From: Bacteroidales bacterium | GTDB taxonomy: Bacteria > Bacteroidota > Bacteroidia > Bacteroidales > Muribaculaceae | Assembly: GCA_019420545.1 (NCBI GenBank) | Contig: JAHZGZ010000331.1 | Location: forward strand, 39,071 to 44,439 | DNA length: 5,369 bases | Reading direction: 5' to 3' | Shown here: positions 1 through 5,369 of the stretch, in pieces | Layout: each line of letters starts with the position of its first letter | How positions within the stretch are numbered: the stretch's first letter is position 1 | The notes under the pieces: model-generated | What the model saw: only the letters and a program-made list of their open reading frames with translations | Databases searched by the model: none | What the model was told of the DNA's origin: nothing | Program-made: the position numbers and the translations under genes

Positions 1-1
1 T

Positions 2-1207
2 CGGCGCCAGGGCGGCGATACCCTCGGGGGTAAGCTTCTGAAAAGTGATCTTGCGCATGAAGCTGTCGATGTTGACGCCGCTGTAGGCGCGTGCGTAGCC
101 CGAGGTGGGGAGAGTATGGTTGGTACCCGACGCGTAGTCGCCCGCACTTTCGGGCGACCAGGGGCCGATAAACACCGACCCGGCGTTGCGCACCTTCGCA
201 CAGAGGAGGTCGGCGTCGCGATGGTTGAGAATCAGGTGTTCGGGAGCATATAGGTTGCTGAACTCCATCATCTCGTCGTCGTCATGCATCAGGATCAGGC
301 GGCTGTGTTCGAGCGAATGCATCATCATGTCGCGGCGCGGGAGGGTGGCGAGCATCCCGTCGATCACACCGGGCAGCGCCTCAAGCAGACGCCCGGAGGT
401 GGTGAGCAGTATCGACTGGCTGTCGGGGCCATGCTCGGCCTGCGAGAGGAAATCGGAGGCCACAAATGCCGGATCGGCATATTCGTCGGCGATGACCAGC
501 ACCTCCGAAGGGCCGGCAGGCATGTCAATGGCACACCCGCGCAACGTGGCCTGCTGCTTGGCCTCCATCACGTAGCGGTTGCCCGGGCCGAAAAGTTTGT
601 CGACACGCGGTATGCTCTCCGTGCCGAATGTCATTGCCGCGATGGCCTGGGCGCCGCCGGTACGGAATATACGCCCTACTCCGGCCACTTTGGCAGCATA
701 TAGTATGGCGGGATGAATGGTGCCGTCGGGTCCCGCGGGAGTACACAGCTCGATCTCGGGGCATCCGGCGATACGCGCGGGAATAGCGAGCATCAGTACG
801 GTGGAGAAGAGCGGGGAATTGCCTCCGGGGATGTACAGCCCCACACGCTGAATGGCGACGGGACGCTGCATGCACACTACCCCCGGCATGGTCTCGACCT
901 CGACAGGCGCCGGAATTTCGGCACGGTGGAAGGCGGCGATATTGCGCGCGGCATCCTCGATAGCACGGCGCAGTTCGGGAGCAAGCAGTGTGGCAGCACG
1001 CTCTATCTCCACGTCGCTCACGGCAAGACTGTCGGCGACAGCTCCGGTAAAGCGGCGCTCATAGTCGCGCACGGCCTCGTCGCCGCGTGCAGCCACATCG
1101 TCCATGATGGCGCGCACCGTAGCCGACACCTGCGCGGCCTGCGATGCGAGGGCGCGTGAGGTAAGAGAGTTCCATTCCCTGCGGTCGGGATATCGTAGTA
1201 TCTCCAT
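2..1207 (-). CDS. hisD: Histidinol dehydrogenase, 3' end beyond window
   Basis: HisD catalyses the last two steps of histidine synthesis in the cytoplasm, the NAD-dependent, zinc-dependent oxidation of L-histidinol to L-histidine. Reading from the ATG at 1205-1207 gives 402 codons with no stop before the left edge; family members are near 428-430 residues, so about 26 are missing. The protein starts MEILRYPDRREWN. Visible family signatures are LFGPGNRYV, then QAEHGPDS (Q256 and H259, matching E. coli zinc ligands Q259 and H262), YAPEHL (E323 and H324, matching catalytic E326 and H327), and GDYASGTNHTLPT (D357, matching ligand D360). The fourth ligand, E. coli H419, would be near residue 416, outside the window. 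The gene follows hisG after 18 nt with no Shine-Dalgarno sequence (leader GGATATATAGAT), as is usual in Bacteroidota, and is presumably in the same operon. There is no sign of damage. Confidence 0.97.
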   Translation of the reverse strand, partial: MEILRYPDRREWNSLTSRALASQAAQVSATVRAIMDDVAARGDEAVRDYERRFTGAVADSLAVSDVEIERAATLLAPELRRAIEDAARNIAAFHRAEIPAPVEVETMPGVVCMQRPVAIQRVGLYIPGGNSPLFSTVLMLAIPARIAGCPEIELCTPAGPDGTIHPAILYAAKVAGVGRIFRTGGAQAIAAMTFGTESIPRVDKLFGPGNRYVMEAKQQATLRGCAIDMPAGPSEVLVIADEYADPAFVASDFLSQAEHGPDSQSILLTTSGRLLEALPGVIDGMLATLPRRDMMMHSLEHSRLILMHDDDEMMEFSNLYAPEHLILNHRDADLLCAKVRNAGSVFIGPWSPESAGDYASGTNHTLPTSGYARAYSGVNIDSFMRKITFQKLTPEGIAALAP

Positions 1208-1225
1208 ATCTATATATCCGTGGGG

Positions 1226-2092
1226 TCAGAGTATCATTTTCTCGATGTCGAGGGCGAGGATGCCTTCGGCACCGGCAGCTTTGAGGCGGCTCACGATCTG
1301 CCAGAACATCTTTTCGTCGAGCACCGAGTGGACCGAACACCAGTCGGCATTGGCGAGAGGGAGCACCGTGGGGCTCTTCATGCCGGGAAGAATGGCCAGC
1401 ACCTCGTCGAGTTTCTCGCGTGGCACGTTCATCAGTATGTATTTGCGCCCCTCGGCCGCCTTCACGGCCTCGAAGCGAAATAGAAGTTCATCGAGAATGG
1501 CGGTCTTCTCCTCGGTCAGTGTGGTGCCAGCTCCCTTGATAAGCACGGCCTGGGAGTCGAGCACTGAATGTACCTCCTCCAAATTGTTGCTGACAAGGGT
1601 CGATCCCGACGACACGATATCAAATATAGCATCGGCAAGACCGATACCGGGAGCGATCTCCACCGAGCCGCTTATCACATGGATGTCGGCACTGATATTG
1701 TTGTCGGCAAGGAATTTGCGCAATATGTTGGGATATGATGTAGCGATCTTGCGGCCATTGAACCATCCGATACCGTTGTAGTCGATATGCTGGGGAATGG
1801 CGAGGGACAGGCGGCAGCGACTGAAACCAAGCTCTTTTACAATATCTACCGTACTTCCCTTTTCAAGCACTTCGTTGAGACCTACAATACCGAGGTCGGC
1901 GGTGCCGTCGGCTACTGTACCCGGGATATCATCATCGCGGAGAAACAGAAATTCCACGGGAAAATTGCGTGATGGCACAAGCAACGTGCGTTTTACCGCC
2001 GTCAGCTTGATACCGGCTTCTGCAAACAGAGCCATTGTCTCATCATACAGACGCCCCTTCGACTGGACAGCGATACGTAATCTTTTTTCCAT
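1226..2092 (-). CDS. hisG: ATP phosphoribosyltransferase, long form
   Basis: HisG condenses ATP with PRPP to form phosphoribosyl-ATP, the committed and feedback-controlled step of histidine synthesis in the cytoplasm. The 288-residue product has the length of the long form. The catalytic part covers about residues 5-210, with MEKRLRIAVQSKGRL at the start, GTADLGIVGLNEVLEKGS at 63-80, and the PRPP-binding signature SGSVEIAPGIGLADAIFDIV at 141-160 followed by SSGSTL. Residues 213-286 form the C-terminal ferredoxin-like regulatory domain (RKYILMNVP, then ADWCSVHSVLDE), which in long-form enzymes mediates histidine inhibition, so no HisZ partner should be needed. The ATG at 2090-2092 is the natural start: it begins the conserved N-terminal strand, and the leader upstream is non-coding and A/T-rich. 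It is the first gene of the his operon visible here, with hisD 18 nt downstream. Confidence 0.97.
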   Translation of the reverse strand: MEKRLRIAVQSKGRLYDETMALFAEAGIKLTAVKRTLLVPSRNFPVEFLFLRDDDIPGTVADGTADLGIVGLNEVLEKGSTVDIVKELGFSRCRLSLAIPQHIDYNGIGWFNGRKIATSYPNILRKFLADNNISADIHVISGSVEIAPGIGLADAIFDIVSSGSTLVSNNLEEVHSVLDSQAVLIKGAGTTLTEEKTAILDELLFRFEAVKAAEGRKYILMNVPREKLDEVLAILPGMKSPTVLPLANADWCSVHSVLDEKMFWQIVSRLKAAGAEGILALDIEKMIL

Positions 2093-2133
2093 TATATATT
2101 GTATATTTTCGTCATTTACACTTTAGCTATATG

Positions 2134-2165
2134 CAAATTTAATAAAAAACATCCGTGCCGCCAAC
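2134..2165 (-). promoter_or_regulatory. Bacteroidota-type promoter for hisG-hisD
   Basis: On the minus strand, TAAATTTG (2134-2141) matches the Bacteroides -7 consensus TAnnTTTG perfectly. GTTG (2162-2165) matches three of four bases of the -33 TTTG box, and 20 nt separate them, within the usual range. Transcription would start around 2125-2130, leaving a leader of roughly 35 nt before the hisG ATG. That leader is A/T-rich, has no Shine-Dalgarno sequence, and is too short for a histidine-codon leader peptide or attenuator. The boxes are seen in the sequence; promoter function is inferred. Confidence 0.6.
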
Positions 2166-2225
2166 AGAATATTCCGATTTTTACAATAATCATCGGTTTG
2201 GCGACTATCCGAAAGACAATCATTC

Positions 2226-2257
2226 TTTATATGCTGCACAACATATCAATATTCTTG
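2226..2257 (+). promoter_or_regulatory. Possible promoter for the plus-strand small genes
   Basis: TTTA (2226-2229) and TATTCTTG (2250-2257) each differ by one base from the Bacteroides -33 (TTTG) and -7 (TAnnTTTG) boxes and are separated by 20 nt. A start near 2262-2266 would leave a leader of about 28 nt before the ATG at 2292. The region is A/T-rich, so chance matches are more likely than for the hisG promoter, but position and spacing fit. It would drive the 21-codon ORF and the 197-residue gene, diverging from hisG. Confidence 0.35.
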
Positions 2258-2291
2258 CATATCACCACAAATAACATTAAATTCGCATAAT

Positions 2292-2357
2292 ATGAAAAAG
2301 TTGACACTATGTCTTTTAATTCTCCTCGGTAAGCTATCAGTAAACGCCCTCTTTTAG
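2292..2357 (+). CDS. 21-codon ORF resembling an isolated signal peptide
   Basis: The ATG at 2292-2294 opens a 21-residue reading frame beginning MKKLTLCLLILLGKLSVNA and ending LF before the TAG at 2355-2357. It looks like a classical Sec signal peptide: a KK n-region, a leucine-rich core and a V-N-A cleavage box. The core is interrupted by a lysine (GKL), which would weaken it. The stop codon abuts the ATG of the next gene in the same frame (TAGATG), so termination here could feed re-initiation there. It may be a leader peptide that couples translation, the decayed 5' end of an exported protein whose body was lost, or an original N-terminus of the next gene cut off by a nonsense mutation. The A/T-rich leader without a Shine-Dalgarno sequence fits Bacteroidota. 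Whether it is translated is unknown. Confidence 0.4.
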   Translation: MKKLTLCLLILLGKLSVNALF

Positions 2358-2951
2358 ATGAGAAAAATAGTACTAATTATTGGTCTATCAGTTTGTTTCA
2401 TATTGTCATGGGCATACAAGAACCCCTCATATAATTCAGACAACTCGGATATGGCCATATTATATAGAATATTGCCTGACAGTATTCATTCAATGCTTCA
2501 TAATAAGCCGATATTATTTTATTCTTATGGGCATTATGGGTATTCATGGTCTATCGCAACAAAAACAGAAGATAACATTCGTGTATTCAGCGGAAGAGTA
2601 AGTTACTCAGGCGATTGTTATTTAGAGAACCCAATGGGAAGAAACCGGTTTGACTCTACCGCATTTTTTTCGGCTAATAAATCACTCTTATCATGGGGAA
2701 TTGATTCCATCTCCACTGAAAGACCAACAATGAAACCAATTAAGTGTGACTCTTGCATTTCAATCCATAGCATTCTTTCAGTAATTGATTCATGCGGCAA
2801 AACTGTCTTTAATTCGGACAATACAATTGCATTCTCGGGACCTGACAGCTTAAAATTCAACAACAAATTTCATAAATTATGTTTGATAATGCGATGGCTT
2901 TCGGACCCGGAAATTAGAACATATATTACCGATTCTATGATTTCAATATAA
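2358..2951 (+). CDS. Exported protein of unknown function, 197 residues
   Basis: I do not recognise a family. The protein starts MRKIVLIIGLSVCFILSWA, a clear signal peptide or N-terminal anchor (residues 4-19), with a plausible cleavage after S-W-A at 19; there is no good lipobox. The mature part is polar and soluble-looking, with an aromatic stretch at 53-64 (LFYSYGHYGYSW), a serine-rich middle, and five cysteines at 87, 130, 133, 146 and 175. C130-x2-C133 and the others could form disulphides in the periplasm. No further membrane segment is visible. The start abuts the stop of the preceding signal-peptide ORF, leaving no room for its own ribosome-binding region, so it depends on coupling or on an A/T-rich leader. 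Base composition is A/T-rich compared with hisG-hisD. The next gene lies 73 nt downstream on the same strand. The frame is intact and substantial, so it is probably a real accessory gene. Confidence 0.7.
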   Translation: MRKIVLIIGLSVCFILSWAYKNPSYNSDNSDMAILYRILPDSIHSMLHNKPILFYSYGHYGYSWSIATKTEDNIRVFSGRVSYSGDCYLENPMGRNRFDSTAFFSANKSLLSWGIDSISTERPTMKPIKCDSCISIHSILSVIDSCGKTVFNSDNTIAFSGPDSLKFNNKFHKLCLIMRWLSDPEIRTYITDSMISI

Positions 2952-2998
2952 TTTCTTTTGCCGAGCTCTACATTTAAATCAATCATTAAACAAAATCC

Positions 2999-3005
2999 AG
3001 GAGGA
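2999..3005 (+). promoter_or_regulatory. Shine-Dalgarno-like AGGAGGA, unusually distant
   Basis: A perfect AGGAGGA lies upstream of the 120-residue gene, but 19 nt separate it from the ATG at 3025-3027, well beyond the usual 5-9 nt. No ATG, GTG or TTG lies at proper distance; in frame, only ATA at 3010-3012 is near. It may be chance or a remnant. Bacteroidota rarely rely on Shine-Dalgarno pairing, and the A/T-rich sequence just before the ATG would suffice. Confidence 0.3.
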
Positions 3006-3024
3006 ATATATATTAACAAATAAT

Positions 3025-3387
3025 ATGGCGGATTTAGAACTTGATTCGAAGAATATATCACGACTTTTCAAAATAGGGAAATATCGGATTCAAAAGAATA
3101 GAAATACCCTGTTTAAGAGATTCATCGCTTTCACATATCTCTTTGGGGTATACACTATTATGACATTACATTTCTCCTACCATATCCGTATTGCAGTAAA
3201 ACCTCTCGGCTATCTTATCATCTTACTTATAGCGGTGAGTGTTTACACTGTTTATATCATTATCAATCATTTATTAATACAAAAAGTCGTGTCACATAAA
3301 ATACTTGGAATTTTTGACATACTTACACTCATTATGCTATTATGTTTAGCCATTAGTGACGGATGGGTCTCAAACTATCATTACTAA
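3025..3387 (+). CDS. Small membrane protein of unknown function, three predicted helices
   Basis: This 120-residue protein has no family I recognise. Residues 1-32 are polar and basic (KIGKYRIQKNRN, then KR at 31-32) and should lie in the cytoplasm. Three hydrophobic segments follow: about 33-52 (from FIAFTYLFGVYT), 60-84 (LGYLIILLIAVSVYTVYIII) and 93-111 (ILGIFDILTLIMLLCLAIS). A short tail follows (SDGWVSNYHY). By the positive-inside rule the N-terminus is inside and the C-terminus outside. The first ATG is used because no other start codon gives a longer sensible frame. Composition is the most A/T-rich in the window: 14 of 60 bases are G or C at 3241-3300. It follows the exported-protein gene on the same strand and may be co-transcribed with it. 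It could be an immunity-type or accessory membrane protein, but nothing in the sequence demonstrates this. Confidence 0.65.
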   Translation: MADLELDSKNISRLFKIGKYRIQKNRNTLFKRFIAFTYLFGVYTIMTLHFSYHIRIAVKPLGYLIILLIAVSVYTVYIIINHLLIQKVVSHKILGIFDILTLIMLLCLAISDGWVSNYHY

Positions 3388-3434
3388 TCCAACCAAATAA
3401 GTAAGTCATCTAAATTATTAAGTAACTATAATAT

Positions 3435-3524
3435 AATGTAGGGACGCGGCGTGCCGCGTTGCACCAACATAATCAACTACTTACATATTACATGATGTAA
3501 CGCGGCACGCCGCGTCCCTACATT
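3435..3524. repeat. Paired palindromic element, REP/BIME-like inverted repeat
   Basis: Two 26-nt arms, 3435-3460 and 3499-3524, are exact reverse complements separated by a 38-nt A/T-rich spacer (3461-3498). Each arm starts from the outside with ATGTAG and contains ACGCGGC-GT-GCCGCGT, a 7-bp palindrome around a 2-nt centre, so each arm can also fold alone. A GTAG tetranucleotide at the foot of a G/C-rich imperfect hairpin, in inverted pairs, is the layout of REP sequences and BIMEs mobilised by RAYT (TnpA-REP) transposases. The G/C-rich arms contrast sharply with their A/T-rich surroundings. The element sits between convergent genes, a typical REP location. No transposase is present here. The inverted repeat is certain; the REP assignment is inference. 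Confidence 0.8.
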
Positions 3525-3535
3525 TTCGCATTTTG
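3435..3535. terminator. Possible bidirectional terminator between convergent genes
   Basis: On the plus strand the 26-bp stem is followed by a T-rich stretch (TTTTCGCATTTT at 3523-3534). On the minus strand it is followed by A/T-rich sequence (TTATATTATAGTT) with only weak T-runs. It is the only strong hairpin between the 120-residue gene, ending at 3387, and the regulator gene, ending at 3588 on the other strand, so it could stop both transcripts. The 38-nt loop is larger than in standard intrinsic terminators, so this role is tentative. Confidence 0.35.
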
Positions 3536-3587
3536 CAACACCTTCATATACTGTTCCTTGAATCCATACAAATTGTCAGATAAACAG

Positions 3588-5369
3588 TCAACGGCATATG
3601 TCGTGGAAAGTGACGGAGAAATCTTCGCCCATGTAGCGGAAATAGCTTTTGCAGAAATTGTCGTAGACGCTGCGAGCCATTGCAGGTACATGTCGCCGCC
3701 CGGAAAGTATCTGGCATTTTATGCGCAGTGCGTCCTCGTTGAGCTCGTCATGAAGAAATATAGTGTCGGCAATCTCCAGCTGCACATCTTCTGGAAGTTC
3801 CCTAAAAGCAGTGTCGCCTATAAGACTGTTGAGCAGATGCATACACTGCTGAGAATATTCCGCCTTGAACGGATCGAGCCACGCCGCATGAACATCCGCC
3901 AGCAACGGCCCTTTCATAAGACTCCCGCGCATCATATTCCACTTCTCCGACGCGGAAAGACGCGATGAATTGCCGTTGAGACAGTCAAAACTGTCGAGTA
4001 TGCGGTTGATATCGACACCTATGCTATTGAGATTGACAACATAATATTTCTCATCGGAAACGATTGAAATATCACCCACCTCCTGAAGCATCTTGCGCAG
4101 ACGCCGCATGTAGACATTACGGTTGTTGCGTGCCGCTTCAGGCTCCATCTCCTTCCAGAGGGTCTCGTCGATATTGCGCACAGCGACTCCTTTCTCAGAA
4201 TTTCTCGCTCTAAGGATAAGGAATGCAAGCAGATCGCGGGTCTTGGCCGAGAATTTCGCCGTGATGTCGGAGCCGTCATTGGCTTTCACGGCAAATGTGC
4301 CGACAAGCGATATGCTGTCGGCCGACCCGTCGGAGACTTCTGTAGCAGCAGCCGGTAGCCCGGAGTTTGGCCCGGAAACCGGATGGGGCGATGCATTCAC
4401 CTCAGCCACAGACGGTAATTCACTTTTAGCCGTCAGTTCCTGCGAAACGTCGCACTTACTACGACGTCGGCGCCATATTATTATCGCAGCACCTCCGCCA
4501 ACGAGAAGAATCACTCCTCCCCCGAGAAGCCACCACAACAGCCTTCCGGGATTCTGCTGATGAGTGTTGACAGCCTCAGCGCGCCGGTCGGGAACGCCTT
4601 CAAGAGGTGCCGTTACAGCATATACACCAAGTTCATGCGACATGTCGGAAAGCCAGCGGTCGATGACAAAGTAATACGAAGAATCGACATAGGAGTAATA
4701 GAGCTGAAGCACAATGTCGCGGATCGACATGGGAATGCCGAGCGGCTCTGTTACAGGCTCGATACCGGGGCGGTCACGCCATATCCTGACAAGCTGACCG
4801 CCATAGCGGGTTGTGCCCACAACGAACGATCGCGTGGAGGGCTCGTATATCATGGTCTGGGAGCAGAGGAAGTCATAACTCAGCGAATCCATTTCCCACA
4901 GTTTCTCGCCGCTCAATGTACGCAGATCATACTCATAAAGATCGTAATAGTAGCGCGTCTCAAACTCCTGGCGCCCCGACTCGTTTCCATGTCCCCCAAA
5001 CAGATAAAGCTTACCGTCGGCCACGGCCATGGCGCTTGCGTTGCGGGGATGGGGCGTAGGAGTGAGACGTCGCTCCACGATACTGTCGGTGAACGTGTCG
5101 ACAACAAACATGTTGTCCTTGTACATATGAAATCCGTAGCCACCGAAAGCATATCCGTAGCGGCCGTCGAGCACCCAGGCGTGGGCGCCATATTTGGCGC
5201 CGTCGGTGTCGCCCGACGGCAGACTCCAGCGCCGGGTGTCGAAATCGTACCATGAAAGGGTATTATTCCCGGCGTTGAACGACATCAGCTTCCCCTCGGG
5301 GAGATAAAACATCGAACCGGAATAGCGCAACGCCCTCTCGCCGTCGGCCACAGCTACAGTCACGGACGT
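3588..5369 (-). CDS. Kelch-propeller transmembrane regulator with SARP-like DNA-binding domain, 5' end beyond window
   Basis: The frame is open to the right edge, giving 593 residues without its start. Residues below are counted from the GTG at 5361-5363, which is unlikely to be the true start. Residues 12-250 form degenerate Kelch repeats: AFGGYG at 72-77 and LFGGHG at 121-126, each followed by a D/Y-rich strand and preceded by an A-W-V or A-M-A-V strand. At about 275-297 is one membrane helix (LLWWLLGGGVILLV onward), then RRRR at 298-301, placing the C-terminus in the cytoplasm. A low-complexity linker covers 302-350. Residues 351-445 match the SARP/OmpR-type winged helix: FSAKTRDLLAFLILRA, then DETLWKE, the likely recognition helix ARNNRNVYMRRLRKML, and the wing EKYYVVNL. 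Residues 450-590 are helical, resembling the bacterial transcriptional activator domain. It is probably a one-component sensor regulating transcription from the inner membrane. Ligand and targets are unknown; a signal peptide and further repeats are expected upstream. Confidence 0.85.
   Translation of the reverse strand, partial: TSVTVAVADGERALRYSGSMFYLPEGKLMSFNAGNNTLSWYDFDTRRWSLPSGDTDGAKYGAHAWVLDGRYGYAFGGYGFHMYKDNMFVVDTFTDSIVERRLTPTPHPRNASAMAVADGKLYLFGGHGNESGRQEFETRYYYDLYEYDLRTLSGEKLWEMDSLSYDFLCSQTMIYEPSTRSFVVGTTRYGGQLVRIWRDRPGIEPVTEPLGIPMSIRDIVLQLYYSYVDSSYYFVIDRWLSDMSHELGVYAVTAPLEGVPDRRAEAVNTHQQNPGRLLWWLLGGGVILLVGGGAAIIIWRRRRSKCDVSQELTAKSELPSVAEVNASPHPVSGPNSGLPAAATEVSDGSADSISLVGTFAVKANDGSDITAKFSAKTRDLLAFLILRARNSEKGVAVRNIDETLWKEMEPEAARNNRNVYMRRLRKMLQEVGDISIVSDEKYYVVNLNSIGVDINRILDSFDCLNGNSSRLSASEKWNMMRGSLMKGPLLADVHAAWLDPFKAEYSQQCMHLLNSLIGDTAFRELPEDVQLEIADTIFLHDELNEDALRIKCQILSGRRHVPAMARSVYDNFCKSYFRYMGEDFSVTFHDICR

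Noticed and set aside
186..1159. Several overlapping plus-strand and minus-strand frames of 70-148 codons
   Set aside because: All overlap hisD in other frames. HisD itself explains the region with catalytic and metal-binding residues in order.
1104..1781. 225-codon plus-strand frame antisense to hisG and the start of hisD
   Set aside because: It lies opposite two unmistakable his genes. Its serine- and arginine-rich composition is what reverse reading of G+C-rich coding DNA gives, and it shows no domain.
2093..2133. Possible histidine attenuator or T-box before hisG
   Set aside because: From the predicted start the leader is only about 35 nt, with no run of histidine codons and no terminator hairpin.
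2099..2290. 63-codon plus-strand frame in the hisG upstream region
   Set aside because: It crosses the hisG promoter, has skewed A/T-rich composition without domain or signal peptide, and ends just before the better-supported ORF at 2292.
3435..3524. CRISPR or insertion-sequence terminal repeats
   Set aside because: There are only two copies, inverted rather than direct, and the 38-nt spacer cannot encode a transposase; a palindromic REP-like pair fits better.
3558..3968. 136-codon plus-strand frame
   Set aside because: It is antisense to the C-terminal helical domain of the regulator and has no supporting features.
4560..5255. 231-codon plus-strand frame
   Set aside because: It is antisense to the Kelch repeat region, has no recognisable domain or leader, and is explained as a shadow of the minus-strand regulator.

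Overview
The window looks like chromosomal DNA from a Bacteroidota species, most likely a gut-type Bacteroidales. The reasons are the hisG-hisD pair with a long-form HisG, A/T-rich translation starts without Shine-Dalgarno sequences at hisG and hisD, two promoters resembling the Bacteroides -33/-7 pattern (TTTG, about 20 nt, TAnnTTTG), and a Kelch/transmembrane/DNA-binding regulator of a style common in that phylum. The exact family cannot be fixed from sequence alone.

Left third (1-2092, minus strand, G+C-rich): the start of a histidine biosynthesis operon. hisG (complete) is followed after 18 nt by hisD, which runs off the left edge about 26 codons short of its expected end. A good promoter lies upstream of hisG at 2134-2165.

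Middle (2093-3587, plus strand, clearly A/T-richer): a short accessory segment. It holds a 21-codon ORF that is essentially a signal peptide, then, directly after its stop codon and in the same frame, a 197-residue exported orphan protein that has its own signal sequence. A 120-residue protein with three membrane segments follows. I recognise no family for any of these. The segment closes with a near-perfect 26-nt inverted repeat (3435-3460 and 3499-3524). Each arm is itself a GTAG-headed imperfect palindrome. It resembles a REP/BIME-type element and sits between convergent genes.

Right third (3588-5369, minus strand, G+C-rich): a large gene open at the right edge. It encodes a probable transmembrane one-component regulator: Kelch-type beta-propeller outside, one membrane helix with an arginine stop-transfer cluster, a low-complexity linker, and a cytoplasmic SARP/OmpR-like winged helix followed by a helical activator-type domain.

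The his genes work together in histidine synthesis. Nothing visible links them to the middle genes or the regulator. The most interesting items are the propeller-to-SARP regulator, the paired palindrome, and the back-to-back signal peptides joined by TAGATG.
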